DNA from: Varanus komodoensis
Taxonomy: Eukaryota > Chordata > Lepidosauria > Squamata > Varanidae
Assembly: GCF_004798865.1 (NCBI RefSeq)
Contig: NW_025336598.1
Span: 36,858,769 to 36,922,768 of the forward strand
DNA length: 64,000 nt
Reading direction: 5' to 3'
Shown here: positions 22,212 through 36,089 of the stretch, one piece after another
How positions within the stretch are numbered: position 1 is the stretch's first letter
Layout of the letters: the number at the start of each line of letters is the position of its first letter
Notes under the pieces: generated by a model
Told to the model about the DNA's origin: nothing
The model's database searches: none
Seen by the model: only the letters and a program-made list of their open reading frames with translations
Translations under genes and position numbers: made by a program

Positions 22212-25200
22212 CAGTCAACTTGTCTTTGGCCTTACTTATTTTTAATCTTTCTACAAATAGAAAGGAGTATCTCATTCTTAAATGTGTATCACAAGCTATA
22301 AGTAAGAATTTTATAAATAAATAGACCATTAATGGAAGAGTCTTTGGAATGGCTTTGTGGAGTTTGCTGGAGGAAACACAGAAATAATGCACATATGCAA
22401 ATCATTACTAACAAATGATTTCACTACTATTTTTAAAAAACCCAACACTCTGTTTTGCATGGCTTTTCTTAGAGAGTAAAGAGGAAACCATGAAAAATAG
22501 CTCTTGTATCCACATCACAGATTTTAATCCAATCCATACAGGTAGCATAGAGCAAGAAGTGAACGTTCATTTAGCACCTACAATGTAACAAGCAGGTGGT
22601 CTAGCAAAATAAAATATTTGTATGCTGTGTTTACAATTGTAAACAAAATGCAAGCGATGGTGTTTTTGAAGCATGATTTAGTCAACGAAGCTGTGCCAAC
22701 AGAGGGCACAGTTGCACGGATGAAATCTCAAGCATACGCCTGGCATTGCCCGGGGACTGAAACTACGAGGAGGTGGAGGACATACATGGCTGCCCCCCAG
22801 GTCTGCCCAAAATAGCCACCACACGGGAATGTGAAGTTTCTGCCCATCTGCAACTCTATATTCCAGAGTTGCAAGAGACTCAGCAAAAATCTCTGTTGCT
22901 TTTCGTGGATTTAGTATATCTCCACCCATAAAGTATTACACTAATATTTATAAGCAGAGAAGGAGGTGGGGAGACCTGTAGGATAGAGCTGTTAAACTCC
23001 TTTTTCTAAGGAGCAGACCAGAAACTAAAGTTTTCCTGTTGAGCTTTGTTAACCACTGGGAGCAATGGTAGCCATTTATTTGTTATCACAGGTATGATGT
23101 TACCCATACTAATAGTAGGTATTACTAAGGTTTCCCCTATATGTCAACAAATACATGATTGTTTTTGAAATTCAGGACTTAAATATTTTCTGAACCTGCA
23201 GACAAGCTCATGGAAATCTGCATTGCTTTTACCAGATATGGTACAACTTTATCTAGGAATTTATTTATTTATTTTTAAATAGGGCCAGGGCAACAAACAC
23301 TATATTATCATGTAGAATAGCTAATATTTCACCAATTTTGCAGTATGTCTGTGTGCAGTATGCATGCTCACTTCTATATATTCATGTAATATACTTACCA
23401 TCTTTTATTCATTCTTCTTGAGCCACTCCAGAAACCTTTCTGTGTTGGGGGCAGAGGGCTGAGGAACAGCATAAAAAGGTTCCATACACATACATACAAA
23501 CAAACAACATCTCTGATGAAGGGATGAAGTGCTACCACAAGCAAGAAACATGTGCAATAACTACTAATACACGCAACTAAGACAAAACAAGAACTTCTGT
23601 TAAAGGTCTGGACAGAACATGGAAAGCAAATGGGTTTTTCTGGCAATCTGATGCTGAATGTGGAATGGATTTCCAGGTGTAATACTTCTGAGAGTCTCAC
23701 ATATGCATAATAGTTTTTGGCCAATGGATCATGAACGCCTGCATTTTCCTAATCTCTAAACAACATAGAGTCACATGTCATTCCTTGGTGTCCAGACAGA
23801 GTTTAGGGACTGCAGAATAAACAATTTGGTAATATAGCTTCATAATTAGTAATCATTTGGAGTAGGGTGGAGATTTATTTCAAACACCCTCCCACAAATA
23901 ACAGGTCCAGTAAAACATACTCCAATTTAAAATGGCTTTGTTCACAATTGAAGTTTGTAAATGGGTTTCCACAAGGAGGATTCTTAGAAATTCATCAGTT
24001 ACCCTGCATGCTCTGCTAAGGCAGCCACTTGCTCCAGTTTTCTCTTCTGCTTCTGCATTCTGTGGCTGATCTGCTTTGAACTGATTAACAGGCTCATAAT
24101 CACCAATACTGATTACATTATCAAAGTATAAACTCATTTCTGTGAAATTAAACTTATTAAGAGAATGCTTTTATAATGGAAGAAAATTATCTTATTGGCC
24201 TGAGATATCTGTAAGAGTATTTCCATTTGTGTCTAGCACTGACTCCCAAGAGATCGTCATTCCAATATGAAAGCAGCTGGCTATACAATTGAGAATTAAG
24301 CATTTCAACAAACCACAGCAAGGGAACACCATGCCTTACAAAAGAGAAACTGTTCTCAATTCATTGGCAGCATGCATCATTTTCTTTACTTCAGATAAGT
24401 TTATACAGAATCCACTGCCTGAATGGAGGTCCTTTCCTTGTCATCTTATTCTTCATTTAGGCTCAGAAACAAGTGGGGCTGACAGAAGGGCATCTCGAAA
24501 AGATTTCTTCATTTGGGCAGGCTCATAGAGCAAAAGCAGCCCATCAGCCCTCTAGGGTGCTACAGACCCAAACAAGCTCTTTCGAACAACGTTAACCAGT
24601 CAAGGGGCTGGGCATTCCTGCCATCCATGAAGGTGGCTCAAATTCCTGAAGTTACCTCTGGCATCCTGAGATGCTGAGCCCCAGACAGCATATCATGAAA
24701 GAATGGCCTTCTATACTACTCGGTGTGTACTAAACCTTTGTGGTTTTCATCTTCCGGTTTTTATTTTAACAGTTTAATTATCTGTTACCTACAGTTTAAT
24801 TATGTGCCTGCATCTAGTGGCTTTGAGACAGCGCATGCCCCTTTTGAAACAATCAGAGCCACTCATGCTTTTGTGCAGGGCCCATACAGAGACTCCAATC
24901 ATGGCAGGCAGCAGGAATCTATCCCCGTGTGGCAAATTCTTATGCAGATTCGATCTTATAAACAACCTTACATGGAAAATCTGCCCAAAGGTTCTGCTGC
25001 TTGCCGTGAAGACACCCTAAGCTGCCAGTACTAGAGAAAGCAAACCGATATGACCAAGTAGAAAGACATTTGTTTAAATATTCATTGCTTGCTTTTTAAG
25101 GGGAAAAGCATATATTTACTAGACAAGTTTTAATAAGGATGCTGCCTTTCTCCAATGTATTTCTATGTCAGGTAATGGCAATGCTTGCAATACAGAAGCC

Positions 25201-26345
25201 AACAGAAACCTCTAGGACAGAAAACACTTGCGAGATATATTAGAAGTTCTGGTTTTAATAAAAGTAGGTGTACTGATAGCATGCACATACAGAGAGAGAG
25301 AGAGATTGATTTAACGCAACTCAGCAAGTCTATTACTATAACACCCACATGTGTACATCTGGGGCAGAGGTGGAGGGGCAGAGTGCTGCTGTTTATCTTT
25401 CAGCTTATCTTTTAGAAGCCTATCCTGAACAACATGAAATTACTTGGTTGCTGAGGGCTAGACTGTCCTGGACAGTGTTAAAATAATTGATTTTGTTTCA
25501 GTGTATATATTAGATTTGGCTTTTGGGAACCAATGTTTTAATAATCAGTATCCATTTTTCTAGTCAGTTTTTCCATGATGTCACATAAGTCAAATCCAGC
25601 TAAACAGAGATGGAACAAAATGCAACCCCCAAAGCTAGGAATAAAAAATACAGTTAAAATTGTTAATCAGGGAATATAATTAGTTTATATACAGCATCCT
25701 ATGTAGCATTCAGTGGGAAAGCATAAATTCTTTGCATACCTACATTGTGTTGTTTGAATTTAGGTTCTTGGTTTAATGTGCCTGTTCAACATTCTTTGTT
25801 TTATAGCCTGTTCATATTCTTTCCATGAACACTTTAACATTGGAATCAAAAATTGTGTTTAGCTTCAGGACAATTCCTCTGAAATTCAGCTCAGTTTGGA
25901 ATCAGATCCTCCTCACTGACAACCATTCCTTCTCGTAATGATGAAGAAAACTGGTGGAAAGGACAGGTGAAGGCTGCAGAAGATTGTTCTGCAGTAAGTT
26001 TTGATGTTCCCTGTTACCATTTATCCAAATGTCCCTCTTCTTCCAAACTTACCTTGCAAATAAAGAATAAAGAACATCGTGATGGATATGACTTAGGGTT
26101 GTGAAGGGCAGGCAAGTAGCTCTCACAAAGTCTGCTCTTTTTGAGTTTTCAGGGAACATTTAGGGGGAAGTCTATTTTTCTGAGAAGGCCCAGATTTTCT
26201 TCTGGTGGTTCTTTCTCTTTCAACCAGACTTTAAATAGACCTTCAAATAGAGAACACCTTCATATTGAGCAATGTCTTATATAAAGTAAAACACTCCAAT
26301 GTAAAACATCCAGTTGGTGTTTGCCTCAGAAAGAAAAGAAAGAAA
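22212..26345. other. Intergenic DNA with no recognised feature
   Basis: Mostly AT-rich unique-looking sequence. I see short A/T-rich microsatellite-like pieces (for example 23260-23280) and an AGAG run near 25291, but no coding exon, RNA gene or clear mobile element. Open frames here are under 110 codons and none is recognisable. Confidence 0.5.
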
Positions 26346-26349
26346 GAAT

Positions 26350-26575
26350 ATTATTACATTTATATGTTACCTGTTTTTATCTTGCGTAAAACCCAAGATG
26401 GTTAACATGGTCCTCATCTCCAATTTTATCTGCATAACAACCCGGTGAGGTAGGTCAGTTTGAGAGTCCATGAGTGGCCCAGTGCTGTCCAGTGAGCTTC
26501 GTGGCCAAGCAGGGATTAGAACTCTGATCTCCAAGTCCCCACCCAGCAGTCTAACTTCACGGGCTTCTGAATAAT
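26350..26575 (-). mobile_element. MIR/CORE-like tRNA SINE, reverse orientation, degraded
   Basis: The segment contains ATAACAACCCGGTGAGGTAG (26415-26434), GTGGCCCAGTGCTGTCCAGTG, and GTGGCCAAGCAGGGATTAGA (26501-26520), the reversed core and B-box region of the same SINE family. The tRNA head near 26550-26570 is poorly kept. Confidence 0.7.
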
Positions 26576-28388
26576 GGGACTTCCTTGTCAAATCTCACCC
26601 AAGCATATCCACATTAATGGTCTCCCCATTTGCCCCTTTAGGACTGCTGTACTTCTGCCTGAAGTAAAAGTCCCCACCCCCTGCATAGCCTTTCCTCCCC
26701 ATCTCTCCCACCCCCATCTCTCTTAATTTTGACACTCCAGATTTTTCTTCCGCAAGAACAACTTCACACTTTTATTTGTCAACTGAAATAGCAATATTTC
26801 AATAGTCAATGTACCATTGCTTCAATTCCCTCTGTCACATGATGCTCCTCAACATTTCACACACTCTACCTCCCCTATATTTCCTGTTGGTGCTTCTTGA
26901 AATATCTTTTTAAAAAAGAAAAGATGACAATTTAAAGGAAGATAACAATTCCTTTAAATCTACCTACCTACCTCCATAGCAACGAGCTATAAAACTCTCT
27001 TCTGGTTTGGAGTGAGTGACCTTCTTTGGCTTAAAGTGTTGTGCAACTTTTTGATGCTGGATATTATGCTTGAAATTCAAAACCTTATACAGCTATTTTC
27101 TTATTCCTTTATATCAACAGAAGCAAGTACCCAGTAGACTTCCAAGAACTCGCCTACAATGAAGTCTTTACATAAGCTTGAGAAGTAAACAATATTCGCT
27201 TGGTCTACTAAACAAGAAATTGCATTTATTTTATTGCTAACAGTATCACTGTGCAGTAAACACCAAGACAGAGACATTCTCTGGAGTTAACAGTGCGGCT
27301 GTGATACAATGAAGTCAGTATTCTCCTTGAATTATTCTTAAGAGATGACTAGTGCAGAAGAAAATTGCAAAAATAAAACTTACATTCTTTGCACAACAGA
27401 TGCTTATGTGAATGCAATATGCTACCAGACCATACTGCCTTAATAAAATTACATAAAATCTCCATTATCAATTTTGTAGAAAATACAGATTGAGCAAGTG
27501 CTAAAAGTGCTTTTTAATTAGGATCTTGTTTGAATAGTTATTATCTGGAGTCAGACAACATGTATCTTGTAAGAGGAAAATGTGTGCCAAGAAAACAAAA
27601 TCCACAACCTAAGTAAAAATGGAAATTAATACCTGTAATAGATTGCTATTACAGTGTGCAAATACATTTCATCTTCAAGCGCTCATTAATCCTCAGAGCA
27701 CCCCAGGGAGATATCATAAGTAAATAGATTCTGTTATCCTTTAACTTAACAGTTGTGGAAAATCAAGCAGAGTATTAGGGGATTTCTCAAGGACTCTCAC
27801 TCAGATACTTGGCTGGAAATGTGCAACAAAAGTGTTTTCTCATCAATGCAAAATGTTTTCGGACAAATATGAAAATTTATTAGGAAAATGTCACTTCCAA
27901 TTACATTTCCTGCTTGGAAAGTGTCCATGTTGGTTGACCTAAAAAGAGAAAGAGCTGGCTTTCTTCAATACATTGTGCTTCTCGGGAATCAATACACCAA
28001 TCTGCCTCACATACCATCCTGGTACAGCTCCAAGATGGACCCAGAGAAAATATGACTTCATCTGATAGAACATGGTCATACTGAGTCTCAATGAAGATAT
28101 ACTTTCAGTATTGCCAGTGTTTCAAGGCTGTGTCCAAATTTAAGAGGAAAAATGTACCATTGTCAATATATTAACTGAAACAATACATCACAGTCCCTCA
28201 TTTGCTCTATAGAATTGTACAAATGGCTGACGGCTTGTATAAGAAAACAGCTAATCACTTTCCAAAGAGGCCGAATGGCTGTGACTTTGTGGAATGAGGT
28301 CTGCGCATGCAGACCAAGAACATGGCCTCAACGAGGCAGCCTCTTCCCAGTGCAAAGATGCAGCATCGCACAGCATACGAATTGGAGT
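26576..28388. other. Intergenic DNA with no recognised feature
   Basis: AT-rich sequence with C-rich patches near 26690. No gene, repeat family or RNA is recognisable. Confidence 0.5.
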
Positions 28389-28389
28389 G

Positions 28390-28500
28390 GGGAGTTGTGG
28401 GCCTCCAGCTGTTGCTGAACTGCAGCCCCCATCATGCCTTAGCACTGCCCATGCTGGACTGGGCCACTGGGAGATGCTGTCCAACAGCACCCGGCATTGC
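28390..28500. repeat. Foldback (MITE-like) element copy
   Basis: The left part reads GAGTTGTGGGCCTCCAGCTG, then GAACTGCAGCCCCCATCATGC; the right part reads GGGAGATGCTGTCCAACAGC. The halves are imperfect inverted copies (AGCTGTTG...CAACAGC; CCCCATCATG...GGGAGAT). It matches the common reptile foldback module in which CTCCAGATGTTTTGGACT and its reverse complement bracket a short centre, and is related to the copies at 43.29, 55.05 and 60.93 kb. Confidence 0.55.
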
Positions 28501-29814
28501 ATGAGTTTATCACATCTGATATGAACGCAGAAATGTGCAAGTGTAGACACCGTGGGAATGAGAACAAAATATGGGCATGCTTCCCATCATGGAGTGAACT
28601 GTTTTGGAGAGGAAACATGTGTATTTAACATTCAACAGTAACACCCAGTGCAGTGGCAGGTCAATTCATGTAGCCTGCCAAGGTGGCCATGTGGCTGTGC
28701 CATGTTCCCAGTGCCACCATGCTACCCGCCCCCCACGGACACAGGACATAATTAATTTGTATCAACACATCCTTTCATTTTTAAATCCATTTTCAAACAT
28801 TCCTGAAGGGCAGTATCACTTCAGAGCTTTTGGTCTCGTTGTTGTTGTCTGTGTGAATTGTTGCTCCATGCCACAAAAGAGTGCTTTCCACATGGCTGAA
28901 AGCAGCCTCTGTGATTAATTCTGCCACGCCTGCACTTTGGGGCATGGGGACTGCCAGGGCAAACTAAAAATGTGGGCGCTCTTCCCAAGAGCCCCAGAGA
29001 GCTGCTGCAATGAATTGCCAGATCAGAGAATTTGATGTGGCCAGCCAGGCACAGAGAGGCTGACACGGGCTCCCGGGACATTGTGGCTGTCCACCTCAGC
29101 ATGGTCCACTCCAATTTTCCGGAGAGAGCTTTTGCCATCACTTGCTGGGCCTGGGAGTTTTGCATGTGCTTTTCCACTGTATTATGGCCCCTCCTCCCAG
29201 CCCTTACAGTGAAACAGCTTCAACTTTGCCAGCAGTCACAAAGGCTTCATCTTCAGTGCCTGGGAATCTCTCTGGAGAGGTGTGCATGGTCCTGACAGCT
29301 CAGTCCGCCAGAGCAGGGCTGCTAGATCCATCCAGGATCTCTGCCCTTAGGGTAAAAGAGGCACCCTAAAAAAAAAGAGAGAAGATGCCTTGGCTCTGGA
29401 CTACAAAGCTATAGATTTTCTGTTCGCTATATAGATACTTAGCTTATGGATATTGCTAACATTTTCCTTGATTTAAACAGACTACTAAAAGAAAATTGAT
29501 CTGTGGCTTTGATGAACCACGGACGTGACGCTGGAATTGTTTAAAAGCTCTATATCCATCATTTTCGCTGAGTCCACACTCTCTCATCCTTCGGCGGGAC
29601 CTCTGCACATATGAATTTCTATGGAATATATAGCTTTTTAGAGATGCTGGCATTTAAAAGTGGTAATAAAACATGGAAGTTGCCTTAATCTTTGAATGTA
29701 AAATAACAGGCCAATTAATCTCAGGTGCACTTTGTCATGTTTGCAAATTGTGAGAGCTGCACAATGCACGTGCTCTGTCAAGGTTTACTTACTCAACATT
29801 GCTCTTGTAAGAAT
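28501..29814. other. Intergenic DNA with no recognised feature
   Basis: Mixed-composition sequence, moderately GC-rich to about 29.35 kb, then AT-rich. Open frames on both strands reach 118 codons at most and none resembles a known protein. Confidence 0.45.
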
Positions 29815-30610
29815 GATGGATTAAATGGAGCTTCAGCTGGTGCAGAATGCAGCTGCCCAAGCGCCGGTGGTCACAAAGCAATCGGATCATATGAAGCCTA
29901 TACTGTGCCGGCTGCCCTGATTACTGGTGTGCCCCCTGGCTCAAGTGAAAGAAATGGCTTTGATCTATAAAGCCTTAAGTGATGTGGGACCAAATTACTT
30001 TAAGGACAGCATTCATCTGGATCAACCTGTTCACACTCTAAGATCAGCAAGAGAGGCCCTTGTAGTTTGTCCACCCACAAAGGCAGTCAGTTATGCAAGT
30101 AAACGAGACAGGGCCTTTTCTGCACTGGCCCTGCATTTCTGGAATAAAAGTCCATCAATGACTTCCCATCTGATTGGACTCCGTTTTAGCTGCAGTTGTG
30201 TGCTGTAGGTCTTGTCTTATGCTGGCATTCAATTTTTGGAATACTTCCTGTTGCTGCTGTTTTTGAGGCTTGTGTTAATGTGTGTGTAAGCCTTGCTGTC
30301 GTACACTGCCTTGAGAGGGTTCCTGCCCCGAACGGCAGTCAAGAGAGAATAGCCAAAGAAAGGAAATCATGCCACTGCAGGCAGAGCTGATGTGTAAACT
30401 TTCATGAACTGGAGTGGTTTCGGCAAGCTTTTGTTTAAATCTTATTTTTGCTGTAGGTCTTTGGCCTATAAGTAGCTCCACTGGGTTCAGTACTGTTTTC
30501 ATTCCATTACTGTGTTTTTAAGTGTGCTTTTCATTTTGTTTTGCTTCTGTTTCAGTTTGAAATTGATTGCCAACTTGTTGGTAGAAAGGGAGGGGTAGGA
30601 ATGAATGAAT
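29815..30610 (+). mobile_element. L2/CR1-clade LINE relic (C-terminal part and 3' tail)
   Basis: The plus strand encodes LQLVQNAAAQAPVVTK-like sequence near 29832-29880, then KEMALIYKALSDVGPNYFKD near 29946-30005, and DRAFSALALHFWNKSPS near 30108-30158. These match the L2-type order [48 protein letters not shown]. It ends in a short GAATGAATGAAT repeat near 30600. Broken, moderately old. Confidence 0.8.
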
Positions 30611-31399
30611 GAATGTGCCCCTGGAAAATGCCCCATTCCCCCAGTGTATTGTGAAGCATGATGTTGAGCCTGCTTCTGTGGTGTGTCCATGATTGGCTGC
30701 ATTTGGAATGCTCAGGTTTTGTTGCAAAACTATATGAAGATACTCAGTTCCATTCGGAATAACAGTGCAGAGTAGCAAATGAACCTGGCTTTGATGATTT
30801 TCATGGACTTTTCTCTGGCTTTCAGGGGCTGGCTAAATGGAATTTGCAATATGAATAAAAGTTACCCATTTTAGCAGCAAATGACTGACTTGAGTATTGT
30901 AGGCAACACTTATAAAAAGGGCAATGCCAGGTGAGTTATTCTCAATTTCCTCATGCCGTCTTAGTGCCACTTTCACAATACACTTCCTCAAAAAAAAAAT
31001 AAAACTTCTCTGATGCACCGTATGAATTAAGGTAATTGTCTGACATTTTTCCATTCAAAGACAGAGGGAAGCTTAATATTGTTACTTCCACTTTTAAATG
31101 TCAACAACTCAAAACACCTTTTTCCCTAGTGTAATATCAAACTTCATATTTGGTGGATCTCAATAGCAAAGATTTAACTTGTTACTAATAGCAACTATAT
31201 TTGTCTGTGCCGGCGCCTGGAATTGATCTGGGCTACATTCAACTCAGCCTCCTGCTATGCAATCTATTTGTTTTATAATGCATGTTATTTGCTACTAGGT
31301 CAAGCCCATTTTAAAACTGCTTAACGTGTGATCTGCACTTTCAAACCAGCCTTTAAATAGCCACCACATGTTGTTGTTGTAGGTTTTCCAAATAAACAG

Positions 31400-32480
31400 T
31401 TTGGAGCACAGCTTCAGGACTGGAACAGCTCTAGGACCCCCTCCTGTGGCCAGAACCAGCATAGTTGCAGCAGCGAGTGCAGGACAAGGGCCCGAGCTCG
31501 GCTGGAGCGCTCAGACCCCAACGAGCACTGGGGGGAGACCTGGGGAAGAGCTAGATAAGAACAGGCTCTTCCCTCCAGCCTTGGCCTTGGCAACAAAGGC
31601 CTTCTTGGCTTGCTGTGGTGCTTTGTGGTTCCTGGGTGCCGCTGGGGCTTTGCTGCCTGAGTCACCTACCCTACTTCGCTGGACACTGCCTGCCCGCCCA
31701 CCTGTGTGCTCAGCTCAGCTCAGCTCAGCTTGCCTTGTCCTGCTCTTGGACCCTGCCTGGCTTCCCTTCTCCAGGTATCTGCGCCCAGCCCGACCTCCCT
31801 GGGTCCCAGTTCCTCCCCTGGTCTTGGCTTCCTGGTCTTGACTTCAGACTGCTCCTTGATCACCTCTGTACTTCTGGACTTTGGACTGTTCCTGACAACG
31901 CCTTTGCCACTGGCCCTTTCCATTGGCCTCTGTCAGGTGTCAAAGCATCCTTAAGGAGCCAGGTGTATTACACAGCCTAGCGGAGAGTCAAGCAGGAGTC
32001 CAAGGGTAAGTAGCACAGAGCATCAGTCCTCAGACTGAGGCCCAGGAAACAAGGGGGAAGGCTCTGGAGCTGAAGAACAGCATTGTTTTCAACACTGACT
32101 CGGCAAACACCGAAGATGAATCCCACCAATCTGTGGAACCCTGTCATGGTGGGTCAGCTGCATTATACTGAAGCTCTCTGGTCAGACCCCAAGTGGTATA
32201 GAGTTGTTTTCTCCTGAGGAGAAAGTGACTCCTTTTCCCAGGAATCCTAACTGCCTGCCACCTGCATATGTTTACCCTATCACATGGAGCACGGCCATAT
32301 GGAACATTTTGGTCACTTCCATGGTAACCAGGCAGTGCCTTGTTTGCACTGTCCCTCTGTCCTGACTCATAAATTGCACTTTTGCAGGGTCCCTGTTGTG
32401 AGCCGGAATAAAACTTCAGTACAACTAAGTTATTGACTAATCATCGTGATGATTGACTAATCATCGTACCACTAACCCTC
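31400..32480 (+). mobile_element. Possible LTR-retrotransposon remnant (low confidence)
   Basis: A locally GC-rich block (31.43-31.95 kb) is followed by a segment that looks like a long terminal repeat: it begins TGTCATGG near 32143, carries AATAAA near 32406 and ends in a short duplicated motif near 32435-32468. The style resembles Gypsy-type LTRs of reptiles, but no polyprotein was recognised and no target duplication was found. Treated as a broken fossil; family uncertain. Confidence 0.25.
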
Positions 32481-32489
32481 GAGTGCTAC

Positions 32490-33745
32490 CAGTCTTAGGA
32501 CCGTATAAAGGTTAATTATCTAGCACTTGGAAATGAAGAAATATGGTGCTTCCAAAGAGGAAGCAGCCTAATATGATCCGTCCATCCATCCACACAGGAA
32601 GTAATGTGAAACAATGGAACCAGTGAATCAAATGATTGCCTTAGAAGTAATGCATCATTCCTCAGGCACAAGCAAAAGGCATATATTTTCCTCTTCCACT
32701 GTTAATCCATTTGTCTTCAGTCACTGAAATACAACATAGCAGTTGAACATATTAAAATTTAACCTCATGAAATGCCAGTTCCTTCATAGGCTCCCATCCA
32801 AGTCTATACTAATTTTAAAGATGAATATTTGCCATATTCAGTTCACTTAGATCTGAAGTGTTGCAGATTTAGGTTGTTTCTAAGCCTCGATACATTTTTG
32901 AAGCTTTAAATCATTACCTCCTTCTAGGGTGAGCTTGAAGCTGTGACAAAGACCCGCTGCTCATTTCCTATTTTGTAAAATAAAGGCTGCTAAAAATATA
33001 GTCAATTATTTTGGCACACAGTAAGCCTCCGCAGAGACAGGTCTGGAAATCATTTCTTTTGTATGCCACCTTTCGTTGCAAATAAGTTACCTTTAGCACT
33101 CTCATTTAATAGAAGCTATTTTATTTATTCAAGGGATCTACAAGCAGAATTTAATAACAATCCTGTTGGACTAGGATTATCTGACAGAAAGAGCTGTATT
33201 TTGCTTTCTGCATTCACTCCCTGAGTCGTAGAAATGCAAAGGGAGCATTTACCCTGAGAGATGGGTGGGAGGGTGGGGAACCCTGTGGCCCTCCAGATGT
33301 TACCACCAACCTGCCCTGAGCTTTGGCAGAGCTAGCAAGAGCTGACAGAAGTTAGGTTTTCCGGGCAACATTTTCTCTTGGAGAGAATTCAGTGGAACAG
33401 CACCTGCCCTGCATGTAGAGATGTAATTGCTGGGCATGTGTGTGTGTGGAAATCTTATGGATTTTCACAATTTGGGTCACCGGATTCCAGTTTGTCAGCC
33501 CTCCACCGGCAGTGACTCTTTGCAGGGCAAGACAAGCCACCCTGCAGATGACTTTCTCTAAGCTGCCCATGATTTGCACTTTTTAAACCACTAATGAAGT
33601 TTGTGCACCCTCAAAAGTACATGTATCATGATTTGTCTAATTAGGAACGTGCAAATTGTGGTCTGTCTTGGAAACAAATGTCCAAGAGAAAAAAGACACA
33701 CTCTCCACGTCACTCAGCCTGTTTTTGATGGTTGGATCAAAAGTG
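32490..33745. other. Intergenic DNA with no recognised feature
   Basis: AT-rich sequence. A short CCTGTGGCCCTCCAGATGTT stretch near 33283-33302 may be one end of a foldback element of the kind at 55.05 kb, but its partner end is not seen. Confidence 0.45.
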
Positions 33746-33749
33746 GGAA

Positions 33750-33965
33750 GGAAGTCCATCAAGCTATTTTGGTACCTCTGAGCCAGCAAGCCGAAGGATG
33801 CCGTTTCAATCCCTGGCATCTCCAGGTAAGGTTAGGAAAGGTTCTTTGTCTGGAACCCTGAAAAAATCACTGCCAATCAACCAAGATCACACTGAACTAG
33901 ATGGACCAATGATTGGGCTTGATATGCAGCACCTTCCATCCAATGCTTTAATAATATTACATACA
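33750..33965 (+). mobile_element. tRNA-derived SINE of a second family, partial
   Basis: It carries a B-box-like TTTCAATCCCTGGCATCTCC (33804-33823), then AAAGGTTCTTTGTCTGGAACCC, and the body motif ACTGAACTAGATGGACCAAT followed by GATATGCAGCACCTTCC. This is the pattern of a widespread reptile SINE whose intact head reads TAGCTCAGTGG and whose body ends GAGCTAGATGGACCAATGGT with a GCAGCTTCC tail. The A-box side here is degraded. Confidence 0.65.
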
Positions 33966-34590
33966 TACTAGAAGAACGGAGGGAAGGCAGGTGCAAATAG
34001 CACCTTAGAAAGCAATGCCTTTGAAGCAGCACCTGCCCCTCCAAAAGAACTTTATGCTTTTGTAGTTCTCCCAGGATTCTTTCTTGCCAGCCAATTCCAG
34101 AAACAGAAATCCTGTTCCTTTTACACAGGGCAGGTGCAAAGTTGCCAAATGGTCCTTGTCTCTCTTTATCTTATCTCCTTATGTCCTTTATCCTTATCTC
34201 CTGGCTATGTTGTAGAACAAATCTCAGTTTTGTGGAGTAGGCCATCTTCACCAAAGACTACAATTGCATATTGTTGGAGGTGCTCTAATAAAAGTTACAA
34301 GTTTTATATTTTGGAATCTAGAAAGCTTTGTGTTTCTTCCTTCTTCCCCCCACCCCCAAATCTTCAGGGTTTCTCCCATTCAGGTTCCTTCTACAGGAAA
34401 AGGAGATGAGCTTCAGGATATGCGAATGATTCATCCACTGGCTAATTGCTCTCAATATTCAAATGCTGCCCCCCCACCTCCATCCTTGTCTTTCTGGAAT
34501 TTCCTGTCTCAGACTGTAAAAAGCAAACACTGGAACCTGTTAACTTTCTTAACTTCTGATTGCTTGATTTTTATTTGCCACTCAAGATTG

Positions 34591-34943
34591 TGATGCATTG
34601 TGATGTTTTCCCAATGTTTCCCCAATGATTTCTCAATGTTTCTTGTACTGTCCTTGTGTGCGTCTATATTGGTCTTCTATATTGTCCTTCTGTGCTTCTA
34701 TATTATTTTATGTTGTTCTCCATTCAAAGTCTCATTATCCTCCTTGCCATGTGTACGCAACACCAGCTCCATAAAACACTCTGTGTATGCTATGTTTCCT
34801 TGTAGTCGGCCTTAAACTGGCTACCCCTCACTTCTGTTGTAATTTAGGAATTTCTGTTTGCTGTAAATAAACTGTCGGAAGTTTGCCTGTACCTTCCCAT
34901 CTAGATTCAGACATTCGTTCTTTGAAGGTCTGACATCCTGACA
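34591..34943 (+). mobile_element. Possible solitary LTR (low confidence)
   Basis: This roughly 350-bp stretch starts with TG, ends with CA, carries AATAAA near 34867, and has a CT/T-rich body like the R-U5 end of a retroviral-type LTR. No internal region and no convincing target duplication were seen. It is offered as a possible fossil LTR only. Confidence 0.25.
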
Positions 34944-36085
34944 ATATTGGGCGGTGGGAGGGGGGAGGCATTGCAGATTAATGGGAGAGAGACTTCTCCA
35001 CCCTTTGCCTTAAGAATACCCCTTTCCCCAAAAACCCAGCAGAATCAAAGCATGGCCTGGCCTGGTTTACAAACGAGGGTCTGAAGCTGCACTTCGTCAT
35101 TCTTTGAGGAAGCTCACTGAAATCTTAAGTATGGAAAATAATTCATTCCTCTGGGATTACTCTAAGTATTTCTAAGTCTGCATATAACACTGTACAGTTA
35201 TCTCTTGCTAACCCCTATAGATACAGCCCCCTTTTTTACACGTATTCACACCTGCACACCTGCAGGTGGAACATGCAGCATGATGAGAACAGTCCAAATG
35301 AGGTGTTTATTCTTCCCACAGCCCAGGTTTATTTGGCATGCAGTTAATCCCACAGAGATGAAGGCATGGAGGAAAAAACCGCCAAGAGAAAAACTGAGGG
35401 AGTGACCTAGAAAAATGCAAGGGAAAATGCTTTCTTTCCAAATTTTCCAAAAGATTCCTGGGAAAAATGGGCGGGGGGGAGATCCCCTATTTTGTCTGCT
35501 TCATGCCCCATTTTTATCTAGATTTCCTGACCACTGACTCCACCAGGTCCTTACATCTCCTGTTAATCCACAGTTGCCATTTCTGCAGTTTCCATCCTCT
35601 TTTCCTTCACTGATACGTATAACGGAGGCAAGTTTTCCCTGTTTACCTCACTTTCCTGTGCCAATTCCTTCCCGACAACCCTGCCCCACAGTGCTGCCAA
35701 ATGCTCTCTCCTGCTAGCACGCTACCCGTGAGTAGCAATCAATCAGCTTCTAGCCTACCGAGTGCCCTGAGCGACACTCCGCAAGCATCGCCAGGCAGAG
35801 ACGGTGGCCCTGAACCGCAAACCCTCGAGAAACACGCCTCCTGCTTAGCGCCCATGTGACATGCCAGTGCGAGAGGCATCACAGGGCTAATAAAGATCCC
35901 CAGCATAGATCCCCACCTAGACGCCTTATCAGAGACACCATCCATCACACACTGGGTTCCTAGGGATGCTGTTGACCAGTGAAATTAATTTCGGTTGACT
36001 GAGTTTTGTTTACACTGACAATGAGCCAATTCAAATTCAGCAGAGCCGTTCCTTCATGCAGCCAGTCTCCGGCCTTCGCTGCACT
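34944..36085. other. Intergenic DNA with no recognised feature
   Basis: Includes a small CpG-containing patch at about 35740-35900 of unknown origin. No gene or repeat family is recognisable. Confidence 0.4.
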
Positions 36086-36089
36086 GCTC

